From NCBI RefSeq assembly GCF_018682675.1, contig NZ_JAFMTR010000115.1:17235-81234 (forward strand): a stretch of 64,000 nucleotides of DNA, given 5' to 3'. This document shows positions 34,526 to 43,403 of the stretch, in pieces. A program made the translations under genes and the position numbers. The DNA is from Sphingopyxis soli. GTDB lineage: Bacteria; Pseudomonadota; Alphaproteobacteria; Sphingomonadales; Sphingomonadaceae. Every line of letters begins with the position of its first letter. The stretch's first letter is position 1. The notes beneath the pieces were generated by a model that worked only from the letters and a program-made list of their open reading frames with translations, was not told where the DNA came from and searched no databases.

Positions 34526-36085
34526 CTACACCTGTCCGTATTCGGCCCGCAATCGCATTTTGTCGATCTTGCCCGTCGGCGCCAGCGGCATCGTTTCGAG
34601 GCGGATCACCGCATCGGGGACCCACCAGGAGGCGACGCGCCCGCCAAGCGGGGCGAGCAGATCCTCGTCGCTCACCGACGCCTCGCAGGTCTCGACCAGC
34701 AGGATCGGCCGCTCGCCCCATTTGGGGTCGGATCGCCCGATCACCGCCGCGAGCGAAACCTGCGGCAGCGCGCCGACGATCGCTTCGATCTCCGCGGGAT
34801 TGATCCATTCGCCACCCGATTTGATCAGGTCTTTCGCGCGGCCGGTGATCGTCAGATTGCCCGCGGCGTCGATCCGCGCGAGGTCGCCGGTGTCGAACCA
34901 GCCGTCGGCATCGGTCGCGGGCGCGTCCTGGCCGAAATAGCGCTCGACCACCGACCCGCCGCGCACCCGCAAATGCCCTTCCCCGCCGCGCTGTTCGGCC
35001 AGCGCCAAACCGTCGGCATCGGTCAGCAGCAGGTCGATCCCCATCGCGGGACGGCCCGACAGCGCGGCGCGGCGTCCCGGATCGCCGGGCAACGCCGCGG
35101 TGCCCAGCGGCGACAGCTCGGTCATTCCCCAGCTCGTCTGCACCTCGACCTCCAGCCGCTGTTCGATGCGGTCCATCAGTGCGGGCGGCATCGGCGATCC
35201 GCCAACCAATATGCGTTCGAGCGTCGGCACCTCGCCGCCCTCGGCCTCCAGATGCTCGACCAGCCCCAGCCACACGGTCGGGACGCCGACCGCCGCCGTG
35301 ACACCTTCCGACCGGATCAACCGCGCCAGATGCGCACCGTCGCTATGGCGCCCCGGCAGCACCAGCTTTGCGCCGACCGCCGGCGCGGTGAAAGGAATGC
35401 CCCACGCATTGGCATGGAACATCGGCACGACCGGCATCACCGCATCGCGCGCGGTGATACCGAGGACGTCGGCCTGAAGCTGCCGCATCGTGTGCAGGAA
35501 ACAGCCGCGATGCGTGTAGGTAACCCCCTTGGGTGCGCCCGTGCTGCCCGAGGTGAAGCAGAGCCCCGAGGGGCTGGTCTCGTCGAACCCGCCCCAGACG
35601 ATATCGGGGTCGGCCGCCGCGATCAGCGGTTCGAGCGCCCGCTCCCCTCCGTCCGTATCGAGCAGCAGCATGTGCCGCACCGTGCCGACGCCCCGGGCCG
35701 CATCCTCGGCGAGGGACAGCAGATCGGGGCTCGCCAACAGCACCGAAGCTTCGGACTGCGCGAGCATGGATCCCAGTTGCGCGGGCGTCAGCCGCGGGTT
35801 GAGCGTGTGGCAGATGGCGCCCATGCCCATGATTCCGTACCACGCCTCGACATGGCCCTGCGTATTCCACGCCAGCGTCGCGACGCGGTCGCCCGTGGCG
35901 ATCCCCAGACGCGACAGCGCCCCCGAGACGCGCAGCGCGCGATCGCGAAGCGCGGCGTAGCCGATGCGCGCGATCCCGCCATCCGCCCCCGCCGACACCA
36001 CTTCCGCGCCGGGATGCCATTTTGCGGCGTGGGAGAGGAACTTGTCGAGCGTCAACGCATAGGTCTGCATCGATCCGTCGATCAT
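34526..36085 (-). CDS. AMP-forming acyl-CoA synthetase
   Basis: 519 residues from ATG 36085, which overlaps the esterase stop (ATGA). ANL-superfamily motifs: GLCFTSGSTGAPKGVTYTHRG (P-loop), VPMFHANAWGIPF, QTSWGMTELSPLG, GWFDTGDLARID, and the C-terminal TITGRAKDLIKSGGEWINPAEIE hinge, ending PTGKIDKMRLR with the catalytic Lys. It activates a carboxylic acid as its CoA thioester in the cytoplasm. The chain or ring type cannot be deduced; fatty acid and aromatic or medium-chain acids all fit. The coupling suggests that it uses the acid freed by the esterase. Confidence 0.9.
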   Translation of the reverse strand: MIDGSMQTYALTLDKFLSHAAKWHPGAEVVSAGADGGIARIGYAALRDRALRVSGALSRLGIATGDRVATLAWNTQGHVEAWYGIMGMGAICHTLNPRLTPAQLGSMLAQSEASVLLASPDLLSLAEDAARGVGTVRHMLLLDTDGGERALEPLIAAADPDIVWGGFDETSPSGLCFTSGSTGAPKGVTYTHRGCFLHTMRQLQADVLGITARDAVMPVVPMFHANAWGIPFTAPAVGAKLVLPGRHSDGAHLARLIRSEGVTAAVGVPTVWLGLVEHLEAEGGEVPTLERILVGGSPMPPALMDRIEQRLEVEVQTSWGMTELSPLGTAALPGDPGRRAALSGRPAMGIDLLLTDADGLALAEQRGGEGHLRVRGGSVVERYFGQDAPATDADGWFDTGDLARIDAAGNLTITGRAKDLIKSGGEWINPAEIEAIVGALPQVSLAAVIGRSDPKWGERPILLVETCEASVSDEDLLAPLGGRVASWWVPDAVIRLETMPLAPTGKIDKMRLRAEYGQV

Positions 36086-37719
36086 TGGCACCCCGCGGCC
36101 TTTGGGGGCAGCGGCGGCGCGATCACCCCGACGTTCCAGTTCCATGGTATGTCGCCCGCGGCGCGGCGACGGCACACGACCGCCTCGTGCAGCGCCGCGA
36201 CGCCCGGAAACAGATTATGGCCCGCTTTCGGAACGTCGGCGAAATGCATGAAGCCCCGCTTGTCGCCATAGTCGGGCCAGTCGGGATAGCCCCTGGCGCG
36301 CGGCGCGCCGGTTGCTGCGAAGCTCGCCCAATAGTCGGTCATCGCATCCGACAGTTTCCGTTCGGCGAGCGTGTCGGGAATCTTCGGCCAGAGCGGCGGT
36401 GTGCGGGTCGCGGTTCCGAAGACATAGGGCAACTCGGCCGCGTGGAAGGCATGGAGATTCCATTCCTGCGTCGCCGGATAGCCATGATCGAACAGATAGT
36501 AATAGGATCGCTGACCGATCGCCGACTGGTTCGACACCAGCCGCTCCGACGTCCAGCCGTACATCGCGTCGCGGGTCGCGGCGAGCATGCTTTCATCGAT
36601 GGTTTTCGCCGGATAGCGCGCGAGAAAGAGGGGAGCCAACTCGCCGTAGCCCGCGCGGACCGCCGCCTCATATGCGGCTGCATCGGCCGGCGCCTTGGGC
36701 AAAAGGACGCGCAACGACCTGATCTCGCCGCTGTTGAATCCGGCGAGGATCGGCACCGGCGCCTGCTCGCCCCTGTCGAACGTCTCCACCAACTGACGCG
36801 GCACGACCTTGCCGTCGACATTCGGAAAGGGGAAATAGCCCGTCGTCGGCGCCTTGGAGGCGATCTCCTCCGCCGGCAACGCCCGCAGCGCGGCCAGGTC
36901 GGCGGCGCCCAGCTTCGCCGCCAGATCCCTGCCCTGCTCCTCGGCCGGAACCATCCCGTTGATCGCAGCCTTCAGCCCGGGGGCCGACACCATATAGGCG
37001 CTTTGCGCCACCGCCTTGTGGAACAATCCGCGCGCGGCGGGGGCCGCCATCAGATACATGACGCTGAGCCCGCCCGCCGACTCCCCGGCGATCGTGACAT
37101 TGCCCCCGTCTCCCCCGAACGCGTCGATGTTGCGCTTCACCCATTCGAGCGCGGCGATCTGGTCGAGCAGTCCGTAATTGCCCGACACATGGTCGGGCGA
37201 CTCCGCGCTCAGTTCGGGATGCGCGAGATAGCCGAGCGCGCCGAGCCGATAGTTGATCGAGACGACAACCAGCCCGCGCTTCGCGAGCGCGCTGCCGTCA
37301 TAGATCGCCTCGCTGCTCGCCCCCGAAGTCAGCGCGCCGCCGTGGATCCACACGAACACCGGCGCGCCGCGCGCATTCTTGGGCGTCCAGATGTTGAGCG
37401 ACAGGCAATCCTCGCTCGTCGCCGGAAGGTCCCCCGCATAGATGCTGGGGCCGCGCGGCTTCGGCTGCGGGCACGCCGCGCCGAACTTCGTCGCATCGCG
37501 CACCCCTTCCCAGGCCGCGAGCGATACCGGCGGACGCCAGCGGCGTTCACCAACCGGCGGCGCCGCATAGGGAATGCCCTTGAAGACCCGTATGCCGCGC
37601 TCTTCGCTGCCCTGCACGCTGCCCGCCGGGGCCGCGACGACGGCATCGTCGGCGGCGACCACGGGGGTCGGCGCGAGCAGCGCAATCGCGAACAGCCAAT
37701 TACCCCAACCTCGAGTCAT
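36082..37719 (-). CDS. Secreted type-B carboxylesterase
   Basis: 545 residues from ATG 37719, with a signal peptide ending PVVAA; a longer frame upstream would overlap the TBDR. Type-B esterase motifs: FKGIPYAAPPVGERRWRPP, EDCLSLNIWTPKN, VWIHGGAL with the oxyanion hole, INYRLGALGYLAHPE, and the nucleophile elbow IAGESAGGLSV. A later NSGEIRS segment and HAAELPYVFG carry the expected acid and His regions. It would hydrolyse an ester in the periplasm. It follows the TBDR by 28 bases and is coupled to the CoA ligase, so import, hydrolysis and activation form one pathway. Confidence 0.9.
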   Translation of the reverse strand: MTRGWGNWLFAIALLAPTPVVAADDAVVAAPAGSVQGSEERGIRVFKGIPYAAPPVGERRWRPPVSLAAWEGVRDATKFGAACPQPKPRGPSIYAGDLPATSEDCLSLNIWTPKNARGAPVFVWIHGGALTSGASSEAIYDGSALAKRGLVVVSINYRLGALGYLAHPELSAESPDHVSGNYGLLDQIAALEWVKRNIDAFGGDGGNVTIAGESAGGLSVMYLMAAPAARGLFHKAVAQSAYMVSAPGLKAAINGMVPAEEQGRDLAAKLGAADLAALRALPAEEIASKAPTTGYFPFPNVDGKVVPRQLVETFDRGEQAPVPILAGFNSGEIRSLRVLLPKAPADAAAYEAAVRAGYGELAPLFLARYPAKTIDESMLAATRDAMYGWTSERLVSNQSAIGQRSYYYLFDHGYPATQEWNLHAFHAAELPYVFGTATRTPPLWPKIPDTLAERKLSDAMTDYWASFAATGAPRARGYPDWPDYGDKRGFMHFADVPKAGHNLFPGVAALHEAVVCRRRAAGDIPWNWNVGVIAPPLPPKAAGCQ

Positions 37720-37747
37720 CGCCGCGTCCTTTTGCCCATGCCCGCAA

Positions 37748-40015
37748 TCAGAAGCGATAATTGGCGCGGACGCCGACCGTGCGCGGGCGCATTCGCGCAT
37801 AGCGACCGTCGAGAAACGCCTCGGGGTGGACATAGGTGATCGACTTGTCGTCGAAGAGATTCTCGACATAGGCGGTGAGGTCGAGCCCGCCGAACTTCGC
37901 CCCGGCATACAGGTTCACATTGGTCCATGCCTCGGTGAAGTCGTAGGTCGGGCTGGCCGCATTGGGATTACCCGGAACATTGGGGAACTGGTTCGGGAAG
38001 GATCCGGCGTGCGATACATTGACCGCCGCGAAGGCGGTATCGCCCCCGCCGATCCCGAAATCATAACGCAGCGTCCCCGACCCCTGGAAACGCGGCGATG
38101 CCAGCCGCGCACCGGGCACGGCGCCGGAGACCGCCGCTTCGACCGGCGTGAGGTCGGTGACCTTGGCGCGGTTGAACGATCCGTTCAGCGCGATGCTCAA
38201 TCCCCGCACCGGCCGCGCGACGATCTCATATTCGAGGCCATAGCTTTCGGCGCCGCCGATGTTGGTCGCGAACTGGACCGAGTCCGACACGCGGTTCGCC
38301 TGGACCTGGATATCCTTCCAGTCGATATAATAGGCGGCGATGTTGGCGGTCAGGTCGCCGTTCAGCCAGCGACCCTTCAGGCCGATTTCATAGTTGGTGA
38401 CGCTGTCCGATTTCGCCCCGTCGGGAATGACGAGGTCGTTGGGATTGATGGTGCTGACCCGCCCCGCAAACGCGTTGACCACCGGCGTCCGAAAGCCGGT
38501 CGAGATGGTCGCATAGGTCGTCAGGCTGTCGCTCGGCTTCCACGAGACGCTGCCCTTCCACGACAGCCGGTCGTCCTTGACCTTGAGCCCCGCCGCATAA
38601 TTGATCGGCGTGACCGTCAGCGCAAAATTCTGAAGATTGAAGAATGCGGCGGTCAGATAATTGCTGTTGTACCCGCCGCCGCGCGTAAAGCTTTGCACTT
38701 CGGTGCTGCCATAGCGCAGGCCGCCGGTGATCCAGAAGCGGTCGTTGAAGCGGAATGTCGCCTCGCCGAACCCCGCAATCTCGGTCTGGTCGCTGTAACT
38801 GTTGAAGCGCTGATAATATTCGTCGGGCAGGCCGGTGAGCCGGCGCGCGGCCAGATATTCGGGCGTCGAACGATAGGCGAAATCGACCGTGCGGCGCTTG
38901 TCGTAGTAGAAGAAGCCCGCGACCCATTCGAACGGCCCGTCGTGGCGCGACACCAGCCGCGTTTCCTGGACGAACAGATCATCATAGCCATAGGCATCGA
39001 GCGCGAAGGGAAAGGCCTGCGCAAATGTTCCGGCGAGGTCGACATAGAAGGATGCGTCATAGTCCGACAGCGTCGTCGAACTGATGAGTTCGGCAAAGTC
39101 GAACTCGTAATTGACGGTGACATTATAGTTGGTGAGCTTGCCCTGGAACAGGTCGGGCCGGTCGGAGCGCCGCACGAAATCGCCGAGCAGCGGGTTGGTC
39201 AGGGCGGAATCGGCGGGCTTGCTGTTCTCATAGGAGGCGAGCAGCTTGACCTTCATCCGGTCGCTCGGCTGAAGCAGCAGGATCGCGCGTCCGCCATAGG
39301 CCTCGAGGCTGTTCGCATCCTCGACCCCGGTGCCGATATTGTCGATCCAGCCGTCCTCGTCGCGATAATAGCCGGTGACGCGAAGCGCGATCCCGTCCTT
39401 CATGATCGGGACATTGACCATCGCATTATAGCGCTGGCGCACCGAATTCGACCCGGTCAGGCCAAGGTCGACGCTCGCCGAGGCTTCGAAATCGTCGAGA
39501 TCGGGGCTCTTGGTGATGATCCGCATCGCCCCCGCAAGCGAGTTCGACCCGAACAGCGTGCCCTGCGGCCCGCGCAGGAATTCGACGCGCTCGACGTCAT
39601 AGAGGTTGGGATCGAGGATCGTCGAATTGCCGTTCGCGGAGATCGGCAGTTCGTCGATATAGATGGCGACCGCGCTCTGCAGCCCGGCCGAATAGCCATT
39701 GGTGTTGATGCCGCGCGCGGTGAAATTGTTGAAATTCTGCGTCGGCCGGTTGATGACGATGCCCGGCGTATTCTGCGCGATGCCTTCATAGCCGACGATG
39801 CCGAGTTCATCGAGCTGTTCCTGGCCGAACGCCGTCACGCTGAGCGGCACGTCCTGCAGCCTTTCGCTGCGCCGGGTGGCGGTGACGATGATGTCTTCGC
39901 TGTTCCGGGCCCCTTCCTCGGTCGGCGGCGGCGTGTCGGACGACTGGGCATGGACGGAAACGGGTAGCGCGAACAGGGCGACCGCCGAGGCGGACACAAG
40001 CCATTGTGCCTTCAT
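37748..40015 (-). CDS. TonB-dependent receptor of the ester-utilisation cluster
   Basis: 755 residues with signal peptide ending SVHAQS. TonB-box region EDIIVTATRRSERLQDVPLSV, plug with FTARGINTNGYSAG and EFLRGPQGTLFGSNSLAGAMRI, then a barrel ending TVGVRANYRF. The subtype is the siderophore/xenobiotic-like one. First gene of the leftward cluster esterase - CoA ligase - TetR - transporter. A 24-bp dyad lies about 80-100 bases upstream of the ATG. Confidence 0.93.
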   Translation of the reverse strand: MKAQWLVSASAVALFALPVSVHAQSSDTPPPTEEGARNSEDIIVTATRRSERLQDVPLSVTAFGQEQLDELGIVGYEGIAQNTPGIVINRPTQNFNNFTARGINTNGYSAGLQSAVAIYIDELPISANGNSTILDPNLYDVERVEFLRGPQGTLFGSNSLAGAMRIITKSPDLDDFEASASVDLGLTGSNSVRQRYNAMVNVPIMKDGIALRVTGYYRDEDGWIDNIGTGVEDANSLEAYGGRAILLLQPSDRMKVKLLASYENSKPADSALTNPLLGDFVRRSDRPDLFQGKLTNYNVTVNYEFDFAELISSTTLSDYDASFYVDLAGTFAQAFPFALDAYGYDDLFVQETRLVSRHDGPFEWVAGFFYYDKRRTVDFAYRSTPEYLAARRLTGLPDEYYQRFNSYSDQTEIAGFGEATFRFNDRFWITGGLRYGSTEVQSFTRGGGYNSNYLTAAFFNLQNFALTVTPINYAAGLKVKDDRLSWKGSVSWKPSDSLTTYATISTGFRTPVVNAFAGRVSTINPNDLVIPDGAKSDSVTNYEIGLKGRWLNGDLTANIAAYYIDWKDIQVQANRVSDSVQFATNIGGAESYGLEYEIVARPVRGLSIALNGSFNRAKVTDLTPVEAAVSGAVPGARLASPRFQGSGTLRYDFGIGGGDTAFAAVNVSHAGSFPNQFPNVPGNPNAASPTYDFTEAWTNVNLYAGAKFGGLDLTAYVENLFDDKSITYVHPEAFLDGRYARMRPRTVGVRANYRF

Positions 40016-40640
40016 GAAAACTCTCCCTCCTGGGCGGCATTATCGGGGCCGCCTCGTGCGAAACTTATGCCGTCGGATTAGGGTGGTGTCAATATTCACT
40101 CACGCGAGCGTGAATAAAATAGCGATGGTCTTTCCGGCCTCGCTGCGGCGGCGCAGGGCAGAAGCGCATCCACCGCCCGGCAGGGTTGCGATGATCGGCC
40201 CCGGCGCCAAGAGCAGCGACGCCGCCATGGCCGCCCTCCGGTTCCGCTTCGCTCCACCTGCGGCCGACCATGGCGCCGGTGGCAACAATGCACGAACAGT
40301 CAATATGGACCACTCAGCGGGGGCCGGTCACAGCCCTTCCTGTCGGCGCTCGCGCTGTTCGGGCTCTGTCTTGTCGGGCCGGGAGGTTCGAGACGCCCTT
40401 CTCCCTTCCCTCTCGCGGCAGGGGCAATCCGTCCATGACCTCGCCGACCGCTCCCCACGCCATTCGGGCGATTGAGGCCGACGACGACCCCTGCAGCGAC
40501 CGACTACCCGCAATATTGTCTTTCGGATCACTTAAGTGCTTCCGGGCGCGTATTTTTCCGGATTGCTGCCCCCCACAATCCCGATTAGACATCGCTTCGC
40601 CGCCGGGCGCGAGGCACCTGCGGAACGGGGGTTGCATCAT
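40016..40640. other. 625-bp intergenic region with a TetR-like dyad
   Basis: No credible gene on either strand. Near the TBDR end there is a dyad TATTCAC-N10-GTGAATA at 40093-40116, preceded by TCAATA and containing ACTCAC, similar to the palindrome at 33724. A 10-bp palindrome CACTTAAGTG lies at 40529-40538, upstream of the divergent hypothetical gene. The middle part has short overlapping frames without ribosome sites and irregular composition, and may be degraded or repeated sequence. Confidence 0.5.
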
Positions 40641-42281
40641 ATGATTGCTTTGTTCGCCCGCGCGGGGCTTGCTGCGCTTGCGCTCGGCGTCGCCGGGCCC
40701 GCCCATGCAGGCGTATCGGAAGATTTCTCCGAATGCGACGGGCTCAAGAAGCCCAAGAGCAGCGACGACGGGATGCGGGGCGAGGCGACCTTCCCCTCCT
40801 ACCGCTTCGGCGGCCGCGATGCGCCCAGCCAGACGCTGGCCGCGTGCAACCGCGTGCTGGAGAGCGGGAAACTTCTGCCCGAGCAGACTCTGCGCCGCGC
40901 CCATGTGATGCGCGCCCGCGCTGCAGCGAAGCTGGAACTCGGGGATGCGGCCGGTGCGCTCGCGGATCTCGATGCTGCTCAAGAGGCTGGGAAAGATTAC
41001 GCCGGCGACTTCTTCTACGATCGCAGCATGGGCGTCTCGCTCGATCTGCTGCGCGCCCTTGCCTTGAACGAGACGGGCGACCGCAAGGCGGCGCTGGCGC
41101 TGGCCGAAGCGGCGGCGGCCAAGCGACCCTATGCGCTCGAGGTGCAGCGGGTCGCAGGCATGCTCCGGGCCGCCAATGGCGACAATCCGGCCGATCCGGC
41201 GATATGGCAAGGCCTGGCCCGGGTTGATCCAGCCACCAGGGGCATAGTCTCGCAGCTCGCACCCCAGTCCGGCGATCTCGCGACACTGGCAGCCTCCGCT
41301 GGAACGCCCTCGGTCACCCTGCCGGAGGCGCCTTCGATCAAGGCGATTATGGCCAATGGTGGGGATATTGCGCCGCTACTGTCCGAGTGGTCCTCCCCCG
41401 TCAGAGGGGCCATGACCAAGGCCTATGCGCTCGCCGCCCATGGCCAGCCCGCAGCCGCCCGCGCCTGGGTTGAAGCGACCCGCGCCGCGCTCGACGCCCC
41501 CGGTCGAGCCGGGAGTTCCCAGGGTGAGGAAGGCAAACAGCCTCCTGCGGATATCGTCACCCTCCTGGTCAAACTGGCGCGCACCGAACATTTCGAACCG
41601 TTGGCCGATCTTGTCGAAGGCCGCATTGCCATCGCCGAGGGGCGACTCGCCGATGCCGCCGCCGCTCTTCATGGCAAACAATGGCGCACGACCCCGGTGA
41701 CGGAAGAGTTCCACGCTGCTTATGCCGCCGCGCGTGCGTCGGGCACCGTCGGCGCACCCGATCTGCCTGCACTGGCCCCCGCTGCCAAACGCGGTCCGGC
41801 GCGCCTTTCGGGAATGGCAGACAATCTGCTCATCCGCCCCGAGTCCAAACGCAAGCTGATCGACTACGAAAAATCGCGCCCGAATATTCTCGGCGCGCTG
41901 GTAGGCGCGGCGTTTTCGATGGGCACGACGCTGCTCGGCGGGATCGACCGCACGGCGGGGTTTCGCTCGACCCCAAACGAGGACGGTTCGATCAAGGTCG
42001 AATATACCGGTAATACCACCTCCGGACCGGTGGTTCAGGAAATGACTTTGCTACGGGCTTCCGAACTCGCGCGCGAGGCGGGCAAGACACATTTTCACGT
42101 CGTCGGGCGGAACGATTACCAGCGTTATCTCACGCAGACGATGAACGGCGTGCCGATGAACCGGACGCTGACCGGCTATAAAACCGAACTGACCATCCGT
42201 CTGGTGGGCGAAGGCGAAGCCGACGCGCTCGACGCAGTCGCTGTAATCGACGCGCTGGGACCGATCTATTATGAGAGCTGA
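40641..42281 (+). CDS. Exported hypothetical protein with TPR-like helical repeats
   Basis: 546 residues with signal peptide (MIALFARAGLAALALGVAGP, AHA). Residues about 20-150 look like tetratricopeptide helices (LRRAHVMRARAAAKLELGDAAGALADLDAAQEAG; RALALNETGDRKAALALAEAAAAKRP). The middle is Ala-rich helical. The last 150 residues differ: a hydrophobic LVGAAFSMGTTLLGG segment, then a compact alpha/beta-looking end with ASELAREAGKTHFHVVGRNDY and a TELTIRLVGEGEADALDAVAV strand pair, reminiscent of small alphaproteobacterial lipoprotein modules. I do not recognise the family. The ATG has only a weak GGGG sequence upstream. It stands alone between two ester clusters. Confidence 0.72.
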   Translation: MIALFARAGLAALALGVAGPAHAGVSEDFSECDGLKKPKSSDDGMRGEATFPSYRFGGRDAPSQTLAACNRVLESGKLLPEQTLRRAHVMRARAAAKLELGDAAGALADLDAAQEAGKDYAGDFFYDRSMGVSLDLLRALALNETGDRKAALALAEAAAAKRPYALEVQRVAGMLRAANGDNPADPAIWQGLARVDPATRGIVSQLAPQSGDLATLAASAGTPSVTLPEAPSIKAIMANGGDIAPLLSEWSSPVRGAMTKAYALAAHGQPAAARAWVEATRAALDAPGRAGSSQGEEGKQPPADIVTLLVKLARTEHFEPLADLVEGRIAIAEGRLADAAAALHGKQWRTTPVTEEFHAAYAAARASGTVGAPDLPALAPAAKRGPARLSGMADNLLIRPESKRKLIDYEKSRPNILGALVGAAFSMGTTLLGGIDRTAGFRSTPNEDGSIKVEYTGNTTSGPVVQEMTLLRASELAREAGKTHFHVVGRNDYQRYLTQTMNGVPMNRTLTGYKTELTIRLVGEGEADALDAVAVIDALGPIYYES

Positions 42282-42385
42282 GCATGGGCGCAGGACCGGG
42301 CTCAGCCGCGCAGACGTAAGCAGCACAATGGATCCGGCTTCCTGAACGGAGAGCAATGCTGGCGGCGATCGCCGGGCGGACCCTC

Positions 42386-43396
42386 CTACCGGCGTATCAA
42401 TCGGCGAGGATCGACCCGCTCCCGCTCGATCCCGATGGCGCGTTTGCCTCTGTCGATTGCGCTGCGAAAGTCGAGGACGCTCTGGTCAATCCAGCCGGGC
42501 GGAGACAGCTGCCGCGCGAGGAAGCCGAGCGCATCGGCCATCCGCGGCAGGAGCGACGGACCGACGTGATCGGCGCCATGGACCAACCGGTACTCATGCG
42601 CGACGCCGGCGTCGAAGAGGATGCGGTGCAGATGTTCCGCCCCTTCGTAAAGATAGAGGGCGTCCTGGTCGCCCGCCTCGAGATAGATGCGAAGATCGAG
42701 CAACCGTTCGGGCGCCGCGCTCGCGATCGTCGCGGGATTATTCGCTGCCCAATAGTCCGGATCGACGGGCTCGCCAAACATCGGATAGAGGGCAGGCTCC
42801 GGCCGCCAGAAGCGCGTCCCGGGCCCCACCCCTTTCCATTCCAGCGCGGCTTCGATCGCGGGTTCGAGCGCGATCACGCCCGCAAACGGTTCGGGATGTT
42901 TGAACGCGATCCGCAGGCTGCCGAGGCCGCCCATCGACACGCCGCCGATAAAGGTCCGTTCGCGTGATGCGTCGACATGCGCCGACCGGCGGACGAAAGG
43001 CAGCACATCGGAGAGGATATAGCGTTCCCAGCGCTCGCGCCCGTCGCGGAAGTCCATATAGAGCGAGCGGCGTCCGCTCGGCGTCGCGATGACGAGCGGC
43101 GGGACGCGGCCGGAGGCGATTTCGCGGTCGAAGACGCGCTTGAAGAAGAGCAGATCCTTCTCGCTGCCATTTCCGCCGTGAAGGAAAAGCAAAAACGGGT
43201 ACGCCTCCGCGCGTGCGGCGTCATAGCCCGGTGGCTCGTAGATCGCGACGCCGACCTCGCCCGGCACGTTGGACGACGGCAAGCTGTGAAATCCGATCGT
43301 GCCTTCGGCCGCCGGCACGGAAGCCGAAGCTGGCCCGGCCACCGAGGCCGCCGCGCCCGCGACCGCGAGTCCCGAAAATGCCCTGCGGCTCAGCAT
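42386..43396 (-). CDS. Secreted alpha/beta-hydrolase esterase (PF00756 type)
   Basis: 336 residues from ATG 43396, behind GAGGGGCGG. The N-terminus LSRRAFSGLAVAGAAASVAG has a twin-Arg-like export signal. Esterase D/putative esterase motifs: YPFLLFLHGGNGSEKDL, the nucleophile elbow IGGVSMGGLGSLRIAFKHP, and late HGADHVGPSLL for the catalytic His. The acid is probably in the YLEAGDQDALY stretch. It likely hydrolyses a soluble ester in the periplasm. It starts 7 bases after the tannase-family gene and is the last gene of that operon; substrate undefined. Confidence 0.85.
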   Translation of the reverse strand: MLSRRAFSGLAVAGAAASVAGPASASVPAAEGTIGFHSLPSSNVPGEVGVAIYEPPGYDAARAEAYPFLLFLHGGNGSEKDLLFFKRVFDREIASGRVPPLVIATPSGRRSLYMDFRDGRERWERYILSDVLPFVRRSAHVDASRERTFIGGVSMGGLGSLRIAFKHPEPFAGVIALEPAIEAALEWKGVGPGTRFWRPEPALYPMFGEPVDPDYWAANNPATIASAAPERLLDLRIYLEAGDQDALYLYEGAEHLHRILFDAGVAHEYRLVHGADHVGPSLLPRMADALGFLARQLSPPGWIDQSVLDFRSAIDRGKRAIGIERERVDPRRLIRR

Positions 43397-43403
43397 CCGC
43401 CCC

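Noticed and set aside
36082..37908. Longer N-terminus for the carboxylesterase beginning at 37908
   Set aside because: It would overlap the TBDR coding sequence and lacks a signal peptide; ATG 37719 gives a proper signal peptide.
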